The notes beneath the pieces were generated by a model that was not told where the DNA came from, did not search any database, and saw only the letters and a list, made by a program, of their open reading frames with translations. Shown one piece after another: positions 1 to 11,736 of a DNA stretch of 64,000 nt (position 1 is its first letter; each line of letters begins with the position of its first letter). The stretch spans positions 3,049,800 to 3,113,799 of the forward strand of contig NC_030850.1 of the NCBI RefSeq assembly GCF_000208745.1, written 5' to 3'. The position numbers were made by a program, and so were the translations under genes. The DNA is from Theobroma cacao (lineage: Eukaryota > Streptophyta > Magnoliopsida > Malvales > Malvaceae).

Positions 1-456
1 CATTCCTTCGTCGCTAATTTCGCGGCAACCGCGGAGCTTCAGCCGTGTAAGGTTTTGGCAACGGATTGAGATCATCACCAACGCGTCGTCGTTTAAGCTG
101 ATTGATTTACGGCTACAACGTAAGGCGAGCTTGGTTACGGAGTCGAAGCGCGTGAAAAGAGAAGGCAACGAAGCAACGATCTCGGATTGGACGTTGAGAG
201 ACAAACGGTGACGGCTCTCACCGTCCACGCGCAACCACCTCTTGCAGACAAGGGAACACCGGTTCCGATCGCCAGGACCGAGGAATTGGAAAACATAAGC
301 CAAACACTCGTCGGGAATCTCGGCGGTGAAATCCCGATTCGCCACGAATTCATCGGGAAATTCCTCGCTGGAAACAAAACCAGAAGAGGATAAAAAGCTG
401 AAGCGATCGCTGAGGGAGTTTTCCCTGTCTAAAGCGGCGGAAGGGGATTGGCCCAT
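1..456 (-). CDS. SKIP2: F-box/LRR protein, SKIP2/VFB type (5' part only)
   Basis: Reading from the ATG at 454-456 toward base 1 gives 152 uninterrupted codons with no stop, so the gene continues beyond the left edge. The N-terminus begins MGQSPS. An F-box follows at about residues 45-80 (IPDECLAYVFQFLG, then CSLVCKRWLRVD). After that comes the start of a leucine-rich-repeat domain (LTRLKLRGCREISDEGM). F-box proteins of this group join SKP1 and CUL1 in an SCF ubiquitin ligase and use the LRRs to hold substrate. The start, the acidic N-terminal linker and the F-box spacing fit the Arabidopsis SKIP2/VFB group, which I recall as intronless. A T16 tract lies upstream at about 512-527. The substrate cannot be judged from this fragment. 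The family call is firm; which VFB member it is remains less certain. Confidence 0.88.
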   Translation of the reverse strand, partial: MGQSPSAALDRENSLSDRFSFLSSSGFVSSEEFPDEFVANRDFTAEIPDECLAYVFQFLGPGDRNRCSLVCKRWLRVDGESRHRLSLNVQSEIVASLPSLFTRFDSVTKLALRCSRKSISLNDDALVMISIRCQNLTRLKLRGCREISDEGM

Positions 457-3400
457 TGTTGCGGGTGGAGAATACGCACCACCGAAGGAGAGTAACTGGG
501 AATAGCCTATCTTTTTTTTTTTTTTTTGGTTTTATTTCGGTTCTTTGTAAGGATTCAATTAGGTTTGGGAATTGGTTTTCGAGAGTGAAATTATAAGGCG
601 CAAAAAGGGGTTGAAATTAGGTACGTGCATTTTGGCCCCGTCAAATGCGGGTGCGTGTCCTCGTCCCAATCGCCACGGCCGACTACAAATCGCAATTTTT
701 ATTAAATACACCCAATTATTTATTCAGAAGCTCACTTTTTTAGTAATTTTTATGCAGCATGATTTTGCGTGTGATCCTTTTGGATGGCAATGGTTGTAGG
801 GCCCTACCATTTGATTTTACATAAAATTGACACGTGGCGATCTTCTTCTCTTTTTTCGTTTTTCTAAATTTCGGCCTTTCTATGTTGTTTGAGTCCTACA
901 AGCCGGGCAAAATTGGGATATACTCCACCAGAGAAGGTGGAATCAGGTAATCTTGTCATGGATTTTGTCATTCAGTTAGGATTCTTTTTTAAGGAAAACG
1001 TGGAAGTTAAATAAGACGATTTGAAGTTTATACATGTTAATTATGGTTTTATCTCTAACTAACTTCATTTCTAAGTGGAAAGAGCCCAATTTCTTTACTT
1101 AAAATGCCTTTTAAATTTCATTAAGATGTTATTTATAATAATATTACTACATGAAATGACGTAATTAATATGATAATCTTTACTATATTTAAAAAAAGTT
1201 TTCTTAATACAATATAGTGCTTTTATAACTCGTCTCTCTTTGCAAAACCCTTTGTTTTAACATATTAATCCTCTCGAAAACAGACAAAAAATAATAATAA
1301 CTTTAGATTACATATACATATAAATAATAGTTTTTTAAATACTTTCAAAATCGTCAATATAAACAAAAAGATTAAAGGATTTTAATTATGCAAAAATATC
1401 AATAAAAATACTTGCTTATATAAGACATCTTTAAAGTAAATATTTATACATGACAATGATGTACCATCCCAAATTGTATGAAGATTAGTTTTAAATATCA
1501 TTTGAGTTAAAGTCTAATTATTTTTTTTATAGATTGAGTTAGAGTTGATTCTATGTGAAGAATGAATAGGTAAATGGATAAGAAACTTATCTTCTACTTT
1601 AACGGCTGCATGATTAAAAGGAAAAAGACAAACTCTAGGATTCAAGTTGCATAAAGAAAACCTTGTGTTCTTTGAATAGTTAGGCAAAAAGAACAGTTCA
1701 ATGCATCTTCTGGGATTTGTAATTTTAATTGGATGCTTGAATCATGTTGGAAACCCCTTTTTTTAATATATAGTATTATGGTACTAGTTCTTTTAGGTTT
1801 TAATGGTAGGCAAACGGAGCAGGATGTAAACACAAGACAATTCCATAACTCCTATGAATTTGTTTTTATTTTCTATGAAAAATCATATATAGTTTCCCAG
1901 GGGTTGATCAACGGTCAAACAATTCGGTTCAACACTTCAACAGATGGTCCAATACGTTAGAATTCTTGCGTGGAAACAGGAATGGCCAAAAGTCCCAGCT
2001 GCCCAACATTGGCCAAGTCAAATGTCCCTTCCCTCGCACTTGCTATTGGTTCTTCATCTCAATCATTTTAATTTCTCATTATTTTCCAACCAAATAATTA
2101 AAAATAACGGTTACGTTATGTCAATATTGTGCAGTAGAAGAGATTAGAAGAAGAAAAATGGGAAATCATTGTCAACGGCCAAAAACCCAAATTTGTTCGA
2201 AGGCCGTCATCAAACACGTTAAAAGGGGAATTTCTTTGGGGCGGTGGCACTTGAATTCAACAAGTTTGAACTTTCCAATTCTCACCAAGTTGTCAAATTG
2301 CGAGTGTCAAACACACCATTATTCAGGGAAGAAAGCGTTTCATGCGTCTTTTTCTTGGAAAAAAGAAAGGAAAAAAAAAAAAAAAGGATGGAGAATATCA
2401 AAACCTTTACATTTCTAAGAACAATCCATGATAGGCATTGACACTTTTTTTAATTCATTAATTTTTTTTACTGCATTATTTCATTTTCCGTGACTCATTA
2501 GTCATAAGATGCCTTTCAATGCATAGGTCTATCCCAAAGTTTTTTTTTTTAAAAAAAAAAATTGATTTAGTGTGAAACATACAAGTAATATGATCTGCCA
2601 ATTGAATAATTATAAAATAATATTTATTAAATAAAATAAAAACCCAAAAAGTCAATGATGTATTTGAAAAAAAAAAATAGAGTTGTTTCGTAGGTATAAA
2701 AACATTGCTGAAATGGTTGTGAGGGTGTAAGTGTCTCTTTACTCTCTGTCCTACAAATATCATCCCAATTCCTACTTCGGGCCAATGAGAAAAGAGATCG
2801 GGTAACAACTAACAAAGATAAACCCCGACAGGGCCCAATTATCAACCTTCTCACCTGCAACATCGAAAGAAACGTAGATCCATACGAATCAATTTGGTTA
2901 TGGGCCGAGACTATGTAAGCTTTTCCTTGGCCCTTAGGAAAGTTCGCGACGATAAATAATGTTAATATTATGAAGTAAAACTTTAGGGGAGGAAATAATG
3001 AAAATTTTTCATAAGACACTAGAATATTACAACTCGTCCTCCTATACATGCATGATTAAATATGACAAATTTTAAGATTTCGAAATATATAGTGTTTAAA
3101 GATTAAGATAAACTTTTAATTTTACAAATTAAGAATAAAAAATTTGAGAATTTAAAATTTATGTAACGAGAGGAAATTATTTTTCGTTGTATAATAAAAA
3201 TTATATGCATTAACATATATACTTACTTATTTTAAGTAATTAGCTAAGATTAAGCTTTTAAGACAGTGAATACAGTCAAGACCATTGACTAACACACTCC
3301 CCTTTCCCTCAACAAATGAGAATTGAGCACCCGCAATGTTGGAGCATTCCTTTTGCAAGTCCGGGTTTCAATGATGATGCTTATGCAATGCAATGCAATG

Positions 3401-4658
3401 CACCCACCAAAGTAGTGTTGGACAAAATATGCCATGATTACAACCATTGATCCCAAAACGATTCATTGCCTCTTTGGCAATGATAATTTTTTACAGATAT
3501 GAATGAAATACCCCACTTCCCCTCCTTAAAAAAGATGTTTTATAGCTCCAAACATGTCGAGTTGAATTTTGAGGTCAAGTTTGGAGAACTATATATATAT
3601 ATGCCTTTCCCCTTTCAATATTTTTAGTCAAAGTTTTAGCCATGGGTGCGTGGTGTGATTCATGATTAGTATGTGTTTTAATGGGTTCCAAATTTATGTT
3701 GTTGCTCGAGTGGATGGCAGCAAAAGCAATCCCCATGGCATTTGTGCTCTTCATTTCTCTCACAAACCAAAAAAAAAAAAAAAGGAAAGCCAAATAAGAG
3801 CTAGCCATCCACATGCAAGCTGAGCATGTGACAATACAAAATTGACCATGATTGCAAGGAAAATAATGGCGATTTTACCTGTGATATCTTTGCCATCATC
3901 AACCATATATCAAGTTCTAGAACCGTGGGGTCAATATTTTTAGCTCAAGGACGAATTGATTTCTCATTTTAAAGCAGTAATATCCATTATTAAATTAGGT
4001 TGCATCACACATGGCTAAATGAAAGGAGGTTTCATGTTCATCTTTTTTGTTGCTTCATATACAATAAGTAGCCTCAACTAAATTAGATGGGAGGAAAGCC
4101 AGTTATTAGTTTTTTTTTTTTTTGGGTTTTTCCAACTGGTTTGAATTTCAAACGTACATGTGGAATGGGAAATAAAGATTTCTCTAGGCACCTTTAAATT
4201 TCGAGTTAGCCCACTGGTAAAAATTAATACAGTTAAATTTCATAGATTGTTGGAAATTTTCTCATTAATTGATATGTAGTCGTCTTAACTTTTGAGTTTG
4301 GGGGAAAAAAAAACAAAAGAATGGTTGTTACACCAACTTTTGTATTTGATATTATCTTACTTTTGTTTCATATTTGATTGATGTGGTTAATTGATAATTA
4401 ATTATCTATAAGGATATGGAGATAATGAAGACTGATATAGGTGGTTCATTCTATCAAAACAAAGCCTAAGCTAAATAAAGCCCAAAACAAGTATAATGAT
4501 CAATAATTATGCATCTAAAACTCTAAAGCAATAGCTGGCAATTAAAACTTGCCAATATTTGACATATCATTATCAACAAAAATACAGAGGAGAGAAAGAA
4601 AGAAGATCAGTTTGGTGGTGTGGGCAACAGGGGGCATGCATCTAACTTTGGGGGATGT

Positions 4659-4682
4659 GAGAGAGAGAGAGAGAGAGAGAGA
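4659..4682. repeat. (GA)n microsatellite
   Basis: About twelve uninterrupted GA units. A second GA tract lies 0.9 kb downstream. Confidence 0.95.
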
Positions 4683-5017
4683 AGGAAAGAGTAATTGACT
4701 TCTAACCAAAATGATGCAACAGCTTTTATAAACTTTTGTTGGTGTTAGTTGTTAGGAATTCAAGATTATGGGGCAAAAAAGGGCAGCATGATTCTATACT
4801 TGAAAAAGGAAAAGCATGGAAAAAGAAATCTGCCAAATAACACAGTGAGAGAGAGTTGAGATGTGTAGTACATCGCAAAAAACTTTGTTCTGTTTTTAAG
4901 TTTCAAAGTTGGATTTCGCTGGACAACACTGCTCTTTGCACCCACCTCCATCAAGTATCTCTCTCTCTCTCTTTCTTGGGCTACCTCAAAGCTCGAGCCG
5001 AAACCAAAGAGACGGGA

Positions 5018-5034
5018 GGGGGGGGGGGGGGGGG
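5018..5034. repeat. G17 homopolymer tract
   Basis: Seventeen consecutive G, preceded by GGGA. One of three G runs of 17-20 bases in this otherwise AT-rich window. Confidence 0.9.
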
Positions 5035-5599
5035 CGGAGAATAAAAGAAGAGAGAAGATATGCTGAAAAAAGAAATAATTCTCCTAGGTAACCTACATTG
5101 AAGGAAAAATATACAAGTTTTTTCTCTATCGTGGCTGCAAAACTCAGTCCTTTATCGTGCAACACAATCCAAAGAGTAAAAAGAAAGAAAGCTAGACTCG
5201 CTAGTTGGAGGGGGAAGCTTAACAAAAGATGGAAAAAGAAAAGCAAAAACAAGTTGCTTAAAAAAAAAAAATTATGGATTCCCTTCACTCTCACGATAGT
5301 ACTGTGGAAAAGGGTGGAGGGGAAACCCCTTTTTTTTCCTTCTCTGCATGGAACATTAAAGTCCTTGGAAACGATGGGGAAAGTATTTAGTAATAAATCT
5401 CTTTAAACTGAAAACTGAAAAGATACGATTATATAATAAACACAAAGAAAGTAAGGGTATTTATCGATTTTTATGCTAGCACTAGCTAGCAGCTTCTGCT
5501 TTCCATATCTTTAGACACTGGCAAGATTCAGGGGAGCTCAGCAGAAAATTTAAAGACAACATCAGAATCTCTTGCCTTTTTGCCTGATTTTGTTTTAAT

Positions 5600-5620
5600 G
5601 AGAGAGAGAGAGAGAGAGAG
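5600..5620. repeat. (GA)n microsatellite
   Basis: About ten GA units in non-coding DNA. Confidence 0.95.
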
Positions 5621-8395
5621 CTTTTATTAAGAACGGGGTTAGACTTTAAAATGGTTGATTATGCAAAAGTTTAGGCCAATGTCTCTGATAAAATTATGTC
5701 ATACAGACAGAGGAATATTTTTCTGTGGGCCTTTTGCATGAAAGAGTCAATAGGGTTTTTAAAATAATTAAACGTTACTCCTTTTTTGCCATTGCATTTA
5801 GTCTGTTTCTTGCCTTGTGAGATTAATTATGGTCAGTGGAGGACTCCAAATCTTGCCTCACCACTATTTTGTATGTACCTTTGCTTTCCTATGCTTACTC
5901 TCTTTAGTTGCTATATCATCCGTTTTAACAAATAAGAGAACGAGAATCGATTATATGAACGCAGTACCTTTCCACATGAATGAAGTATATAACTGCTGAA
6001 GGTGCATATGAGGGATTATTCAATGTCAAATTGTACTAATCCATTTTATAATTCTGCCCAAGAACTAATAAAAGTTACCTAAATATATCAAAAACTAAAC
6101 CATCATTATAAGGAGTAGTTGACTCGCTAGTGAGTTTCCACGACAAACTAAAGCAAATCAAGTAACATGATTCAAGCTCTGTTTCGTTTCATTACCAACC
6201 TTAACGTAGACATTTAGTTAGGCATTTAGTCGAGGTAACTCATAATTACAGGCACTTCTCTACTTTGGACGAAACAAGCCACACCTGTTTGAGAGATGGA
6301 TTAAGGTGTCAATATCAACTTTTTGGCACCCATTACATGCAAGATCTCTTAGCTATAGATTGATGATCACGCTATTGAAAAATGTCGTTGATAATGACGA
6401 TAATGATGGTAAGGATGTAGAACAAAAGGACAGTGATGAACATTATCTTGATGTTGATAAGTCATAATGGGATTTCTGGTCAAGGTAGTGAGATTTTCAA
6501 AAGAAGAAGAAGAAAAAACACATTGATATATGAAATTATGAGTTTCATCCACTCTACTCATATGCTTTATGGCAAAAAAAAAAATGTATATAACTGTTTC
6601 ATTGACATGGTGGTTTTGATCTCTCACCAACCTTATTTCTCAATAATAGAAAGTTATAGGTACAAATTTTGCCATGTACAACATGACCCTTTTTCTTTTT
6701 CCTTCATTGCCTTTAACAAAATTCTCACCAAACCCTCTCCTCCTTGATTAGTAAGCTGGTCAGATCTGAGGATGAAGGACAGATTGGTGTTGTTTCACTA
6801 CCCTTCCAAAACGCAACTGCACTTGGTGTACACTACTTTGATAAGAGTGGTGAATGAATTTATTTGTTTACAATTGCACAAAGCCTAAAGGAAACGAAAT
6901 AATGCTATGGAAATAGTATTCAACTAGCTCACCAGTATTTCATTATTGTCTATAAAAACAAAAAATTAGCTTTGGGGTAAAGTAGTTATGCTTGGCAATT
7001 GGCATTCATTATAATATTTCATTGCAATGTCAACTTTTCTCACCAGGAAATTCAAATCAATATTCAATACCTCAAGCAATATTAACAAGTATCGTATAAG
7101 CCTACAAGTTAGGAATATAAATAAATCAAACTGTTTTCTCCAAATCCTATTACCTGTACCGGTAAAATAATGTTTCTTAGGACATGTTCCTTAATTTTTG
7201 TTCCTTAATTCATCAATAATTTGCTTGGTGATTGCATGTTCTAAGAGATATATAATTGAAGAGCTGCAGGCATAATGGCTTTGCCTACTCGTCTTAGAGC
7301 AAGGCTTTAGGCTTTTTATACCCTGGGTCTTGCTTCTGTCAGCCTTTCAAGGTTGTCTCTTTTTCGTAGCCATGGCTAAAATTTGAGAAAACAAAAAAGA
7401 AATGAAAATTGGCAATTGCAAAATAAGTGATAAGAGAATATGTGATTTGATCGTGATCCACTTGATATCCAACAGCATTTATTTATGAACCTATAATGGG
7501 GAAAAAGAACATATAGGTAAAGATGTACCAATAATTTGAAATGGTTATAACAACAGAAAATAAATAAATAATTGCTAACAAATTTCTTTAAAGCAGTTAT
7601 TAGCATTTGTCCTAAATATGATAGCGAGGGCTACCCATTGAAAGAAGAAGACAGGGTTTGTTTTCTGGCAGACAAGATGGCAACGTAACAATTATTATGG
7701 GAAGAGAGATTTTACAAAATTTGAAAGGCTTTTGGTGTTTTTTTTTTTAATCAAATAAAATTTCTTCGTGGTGCCTGCCTGCCCCGCCGGGCTCCTCTGT
7801 TTTCCTTTTATGAGTTGTCGCTGTTTTGTACCTTCTGCCTATCCTCCTCTCGTGATTTACACGCCAAGCGATCGTCTTCTTTTTCCATCTAATCTTGTAG
7901 ATTTTTTTTTCACTCTTTTGCAAAATCTTTGTTAAATAATACTTTAATTTATTAAAGAAAATGCAGCAGTGAGTTAATCGTTTGGAACATAAAAGAAAAA
8001 TCTATAGTTTTTTTAGTTAATTGATTGAAATATTTGATATGAACCAAAAAGAAAAATCTATAAATAACATCACATGACTTATTGTTATTACTTATTTAGT
8101 AAATGCGCTACAAGATATAGGTAGATGCGCGGCGTGCAATTTAATTTAACAAGACTAATCATCAACTACATGTGCATGATAAGTTTCGTTACTTTGTCAA
8201 CCATGCGTTATTGTCGTTGAGGGGGATTGATAATAATAACACATAATATTTGAAAATATTTTTAAACTATTTATAAAAATTATATAAATTTTTATTTTTA
8301 TTATTTTTTATTTTAAATTAAATAAATTATTATTATTAAGAGTTATTTAATTATTATTAGTCAAAATATCACTTATCATTTTATACTTACGTGAA

Positions 8396-8410
8396 ACTCT
8401 CATTGAGAGT
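8396..8410. repeat. 15-base palindrome
   Basis: ACTCTCA and TGAGAGT flank a single central T, making a perfect inverted repeat in very AT-rich DNA. The surrounding bases do not clearly extend the arms, so an element cannot be claimed. Confidence 0.5.
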
Positions 8411-9742
8411 GAAAATGTTATCTTACAATATTAACATGTTATATTATCATCTATTATGATGTGTCAACATGCTACTCAATATCACATGACATAAACTGAT
8501 AAATATTATTTTAATAATAAATATAAAATTTTATTTAATTAAAAATAAAATTAAAAACTTAATTAAATATAATAAAAAATATTTATTTTAAAAAAAATTT
8601 AATAGTGTATTTTTTTAATATTATACCTAATAATAATATGATGATGATAAATATACATGCATAATAATACTATTAATTTCGTATAAATTGTTTACTTAAG
8701 TTCGATTGTAGTCAAAACTTTTTTTCTTCGAATAATGATATATTTTTTTAAAATTATTAAAGTGAATTGATTTGATTTTTCTCGATTGCAATAAGAACCT
8801 ACTTAAACCATTGTGATTTGATACTATTTTATTAGGTTAAGCAATAAAAGTGGAATAAAGTTTAGATAAAAGTCTTAAGTTTGTAATATAATTATTTTTA
8901 TAAAAAAAATAAACTTATTTAAAATAACATATATCATGTGAGTACTATGCAAGTAACATTGTCATGCTAATAAATGTAATCGTGAAAGTAGAGTCGTCGT
9001 CAATAAAACCTCCGCAACATATTAATTATTGAAGAAAAAAATTTGATAAAATTGTTTTATTTATGTTATTATTTACTTAAAAAGTAAAAACAACTATATC
9101 CTAATATATAATTCAACAATTAATTAATAAAAATTATATTCTTATGGATATCTGACTCAACAATTTGTTCGTGCTTAAATCATAAGACTCTCAAAAACTT
9201 AAATTGAAATTAATAATAATAATTGTCTTAAAATTTTATATTATATTTTAATATTTAAATTATATTAGATGTGGGATGCCATGAAGAAAAAAAAAATGAA
9301 AAACAATGACATGTTTTCTCCGACTGTGTAAATGTAACTCTCTGGGCGAAACACAATTTGCACTGGTTAACGTGTCAAAACCTCATTTAGAGCACGACGC
9401 CGCGAATGACATGTCAACATTGACTACTCAAACTGTTTCATATCATATCACCAATAAAACAAAACCAAGCTTAAATTTAAGAAAAAACAGAAACATCGCA
9501 CGTTTTTCAACTCCCAACATGACAAATCCCCGTTTTAAGCGGTCAACGCTTTCACATCCTCACCATAACTTAATAAACCCTCCCTCATAGGCGCGTCTTT
9601 CTAACATTCGATCACTACACCTTGAAATCGACCAGAAGTTAAAGCGCGTGTTTCACGAGAGTTCCAGTGAAAGTGGTTTTGGGACAAGTTACAGATATGG
9701 GAAAATCATGATACGCTTTCGTAGCTTATGTACGAGAAATTC

Positions 9743-9769
9743 CCGATACGTATCGGCTGAAATACGTAT
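9743..9769 (+). promoter_or_regulatory. Paired TACGTA palindromes upstream of cyclin D3
   Basis: CCGATACGTATCGG at 9743-9756 is a perfect 14-base palindrome. A second ATACGTAT lies at 9762-9769, with centres 16 bases apart. TACGTA is the A-box core recognised by some plant bZIP factors. The pair sits about 540 bases before the cyclin start codon. The palindromes are directly visible; a regulatory role is inferred. Confidence 0.4.
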
Positions 9770-10182
9770 CAGACTCAGGATTTCCTTTCCTTTTATTTAT
9801 TTATTCTGTTTTGGTCTTTATAAAAGCTTCAACTCAGCAGCGTGCAGAGACACTTTCTTGTTTATTTATTTTTTAAAATTTTCTTTTTCCAAAAATAGAT
9901 TTTCATTTTCATGGAAATGCTCGAGGGATGTGCTGTTCTAAATTTTTTAATGGAATATATATTTAACATTAATTAAGAATAGTTAAAATATTATTTTAAG
10001 AAAAATAGAAAAGAAAAGGAAAAAACTTGGGAGGGGGTAAAAAGGGACAAGCGTGCAAGGTTTCTCAGATAAATCCCTTCACTTACTTACTTCATTTGTC
10101 TTTCTCTTTCTATCTCTTTCTTTTCTCTTCCTCTTCCTCTCACTTGGATACTAATATACAGAGAGACAAAAAAAAAAAAAAA

Positions 10183-10348
10183 ATGAAGTGTTGGGCAAAT
10201 TGATGAAAGAGCAAAAAATGAGACTGAGATTTGCTGTTCCTTTGATGTTATTATAATGAGAGGAGGGTTCATTTTCTTCTTCTTTGAAAGCTATGGCTCT
10301 GCAAGAAGAAGAGACTCAGCAGATTCAAAGCCCACCATTGATTCTTGA
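10183..10348 (+). promoter_or_regulatory. Three chained upstream ORFs in the cyclin D3 leader
   Basis: uORF1 (10183-10203) has 6 codons plus TGA. uORF2 (10203-10256) has 17 codons plus TAA. uORF3 (10256-10348) has 30 codons plus TGA. uORF1 and uORF2 share one base (TGATG), as do uORF2 and uORF3 (TAATG). uORF3 runs over the main cyclin ATG at 10293 in another frame. A pyrimidine-rich stretch at about 10095-10145 would suit a transcription start just upstream, which would place all three in the 5' leader. The ORFs are certain; their presence in the mRNA and any translational effect are inferred. Confidence 0.6.
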
Positions 10349-11736
10349 TGGGCTGTATTGTGAAGAAGAGGATTTAGGAGAGTGTAGTTTTGAAGAGAAT
10401 GGAAGTCAAATTTGTGGTGAAACAGTGAAAAAGGAGGCATTTTTACCTTTATTTTTCATTGAACATGACTTGTTTTGGGAAGATGATGCCTTGCTCTCTT
10501 TAATGTCCAAAGAAAAAGAAACCCATCTTGGTTACATTGCTGTTAACTCTGATGAGTCTTTAGTTTTGGCTCGTAAAGAAGCTTTGGAGTGGATTTTCAA
10601 GGTTAAGGCACTCTATGCATTCAATGCCTTGACCATAGTTCTTGCTGTGAATTACTTTGATAGGTTCATTTCAAGCCTAAAGTTTCAAAAAGACAAGCCA
10701 TGGATGGGACAATTAGCTGCTGTGGCTTGTTTGTCTTTGGCTGCTAAGGTTGAGGAAACCCAAGTTCCACTTCTTTTAGACTTCCAAGTATGTGTCTAAA
10801 GCAAGATTGCAATCCAAGTTTGTTGGTGTGTAAAATTTGTCGTTTTGAACTTGATATTGATTTATGAAAGATGTATTTTTGTGATTTTTTTTTTCCTTTA
10901 GGTGGAGGAATCAAAGTATGTGTTTGATTCAAAGACCATACAAAGAATGGAGCTTTTGGTGCTGTCAACTCTTCAATGGAGGATGAACCCTGTGACGCCA
11001 ATTTCCTTCTTTGATCACATTACAAGAAGGCTTGGATTGAGGACCCATTTGCATTGGGAGTTCCTTCGGAGGTGTGAGCGTTTGCTTCTCTTTCTCATTG
11101 CTGGTAAGTAGTCAAAACAGCAGACTTCTTTGTACAAAGAAGGAAATGTGTATTTTTAACCATTGCTATTGAGTTCTAATCTGAAATCTCCAATTTATTT
11201 TGATCCAGATTCAAGGTTCATGCTTTATATTCCCTCTATCTTAGCTGCTGCAACAATGCTGCATGTTATTAAAGAGGTTGAACCATGCCATTATCTTGAA
11301 TATCAGAAACAGCTTATTGGAGTACTCAAGACATGTGAGGTTTGTATACAATTACTTGGGGTGCTCTGTTTTGAAGTTCTCTTACCTGTCGTTTTTTCAT
11401 AGATTACATTGGAACTTGATTGTCCATTATTTAATTCTTGTTTTGTTTCAATAGGATAAAGTAAATGCGTGCTACAAGCTCATCTTAGGGTTATTGGAAA
11501 GCCATTGCAAAGGAAACGAAGGCCACAAACGCAAGCATAGATCAATACCAAGCAGCCCTAATGATGTCATTGATGTATCTTTTAGCTGTGATAGCTCAGA
11601 TGATTCGTGGGCTATGACATCTTCGGTCTCATCATCGCCACAGCCTCTGTTCAAAAGGAGTAGAGCACAGGACCAGCAAATGCGGCTACCTTCACTAAAT
11701 CGTATGTTTATGGATGTGCTTAGTAGCCCTCGTTAA
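10293..11736 (+). CDS. CYCD3;2: D3-type cyclin (G1/S)
   Basis: Four exons: 10293-10787, 10902-11103, 11209-11339 and 11455-11736, all with GT..AG introns, giving 369 residues. The start is the ATG of MALQEEE; the frame is open a few codons further up but without an ATG. The retinoblastoma-binding LxCxE motif is present near the N-terminus (LYCEE, about residues 21-25). The cyclin box follows, with RKEALEWIFKV, NYFDRF and LAAKVEE. The second cyclin fold ends in exon 4. The C-terminus is Ser-rich and ends QMRLPSLNRMF..VLSSPR, a hallmark of CYCD3. These cyclins activate CDKA, leading to phosphorylation of the retinoblastoma-related protein, G1/S entry and continued division in young organs. Position beside SKIP2 and EB1C genes favours the CYCD3;2 ortholog. 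Translation may be limited by the uORFs just upstream. Confidence 0.93.

Larger units (their letters stand above)
457..9742. other. Long intergenic stretch, no gene recognised
   Basis: About 9.3 kb between the F-box start and the cyclin promoter. It is AT-rich with many homopolymers and stops in all frames. The open frames here (longest about 140 codons, near 2627-3049 minus) are low-complexity or lack any family motif, plausible start context or splice sites. It holds GA repeats, a G17 tract, a short (AT)n tract near 3591-3601, a CAATG tandem near 3383-3402 and a 15-base palindrome at 8396-8410. I see no tRNA or known miRNA precursor. Confidence 0.6.

Noticed and set aside
2627..3049. Minus-strand 140-codon ORF
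   Set aside because: Phe-rich, encoded partly by homopolymer A/T runs; no domain or splice signals.
3575..3814. Minus-strand 79-codon ORF with a hydrophobic N-terminus resembling a secreted peptide
   Set aside because: The hydrophobic run (FFFFF) comes from a poly-A/T tract, and no known peptide-hormone motif (CLE, IDA, RALF, CEP) is present.
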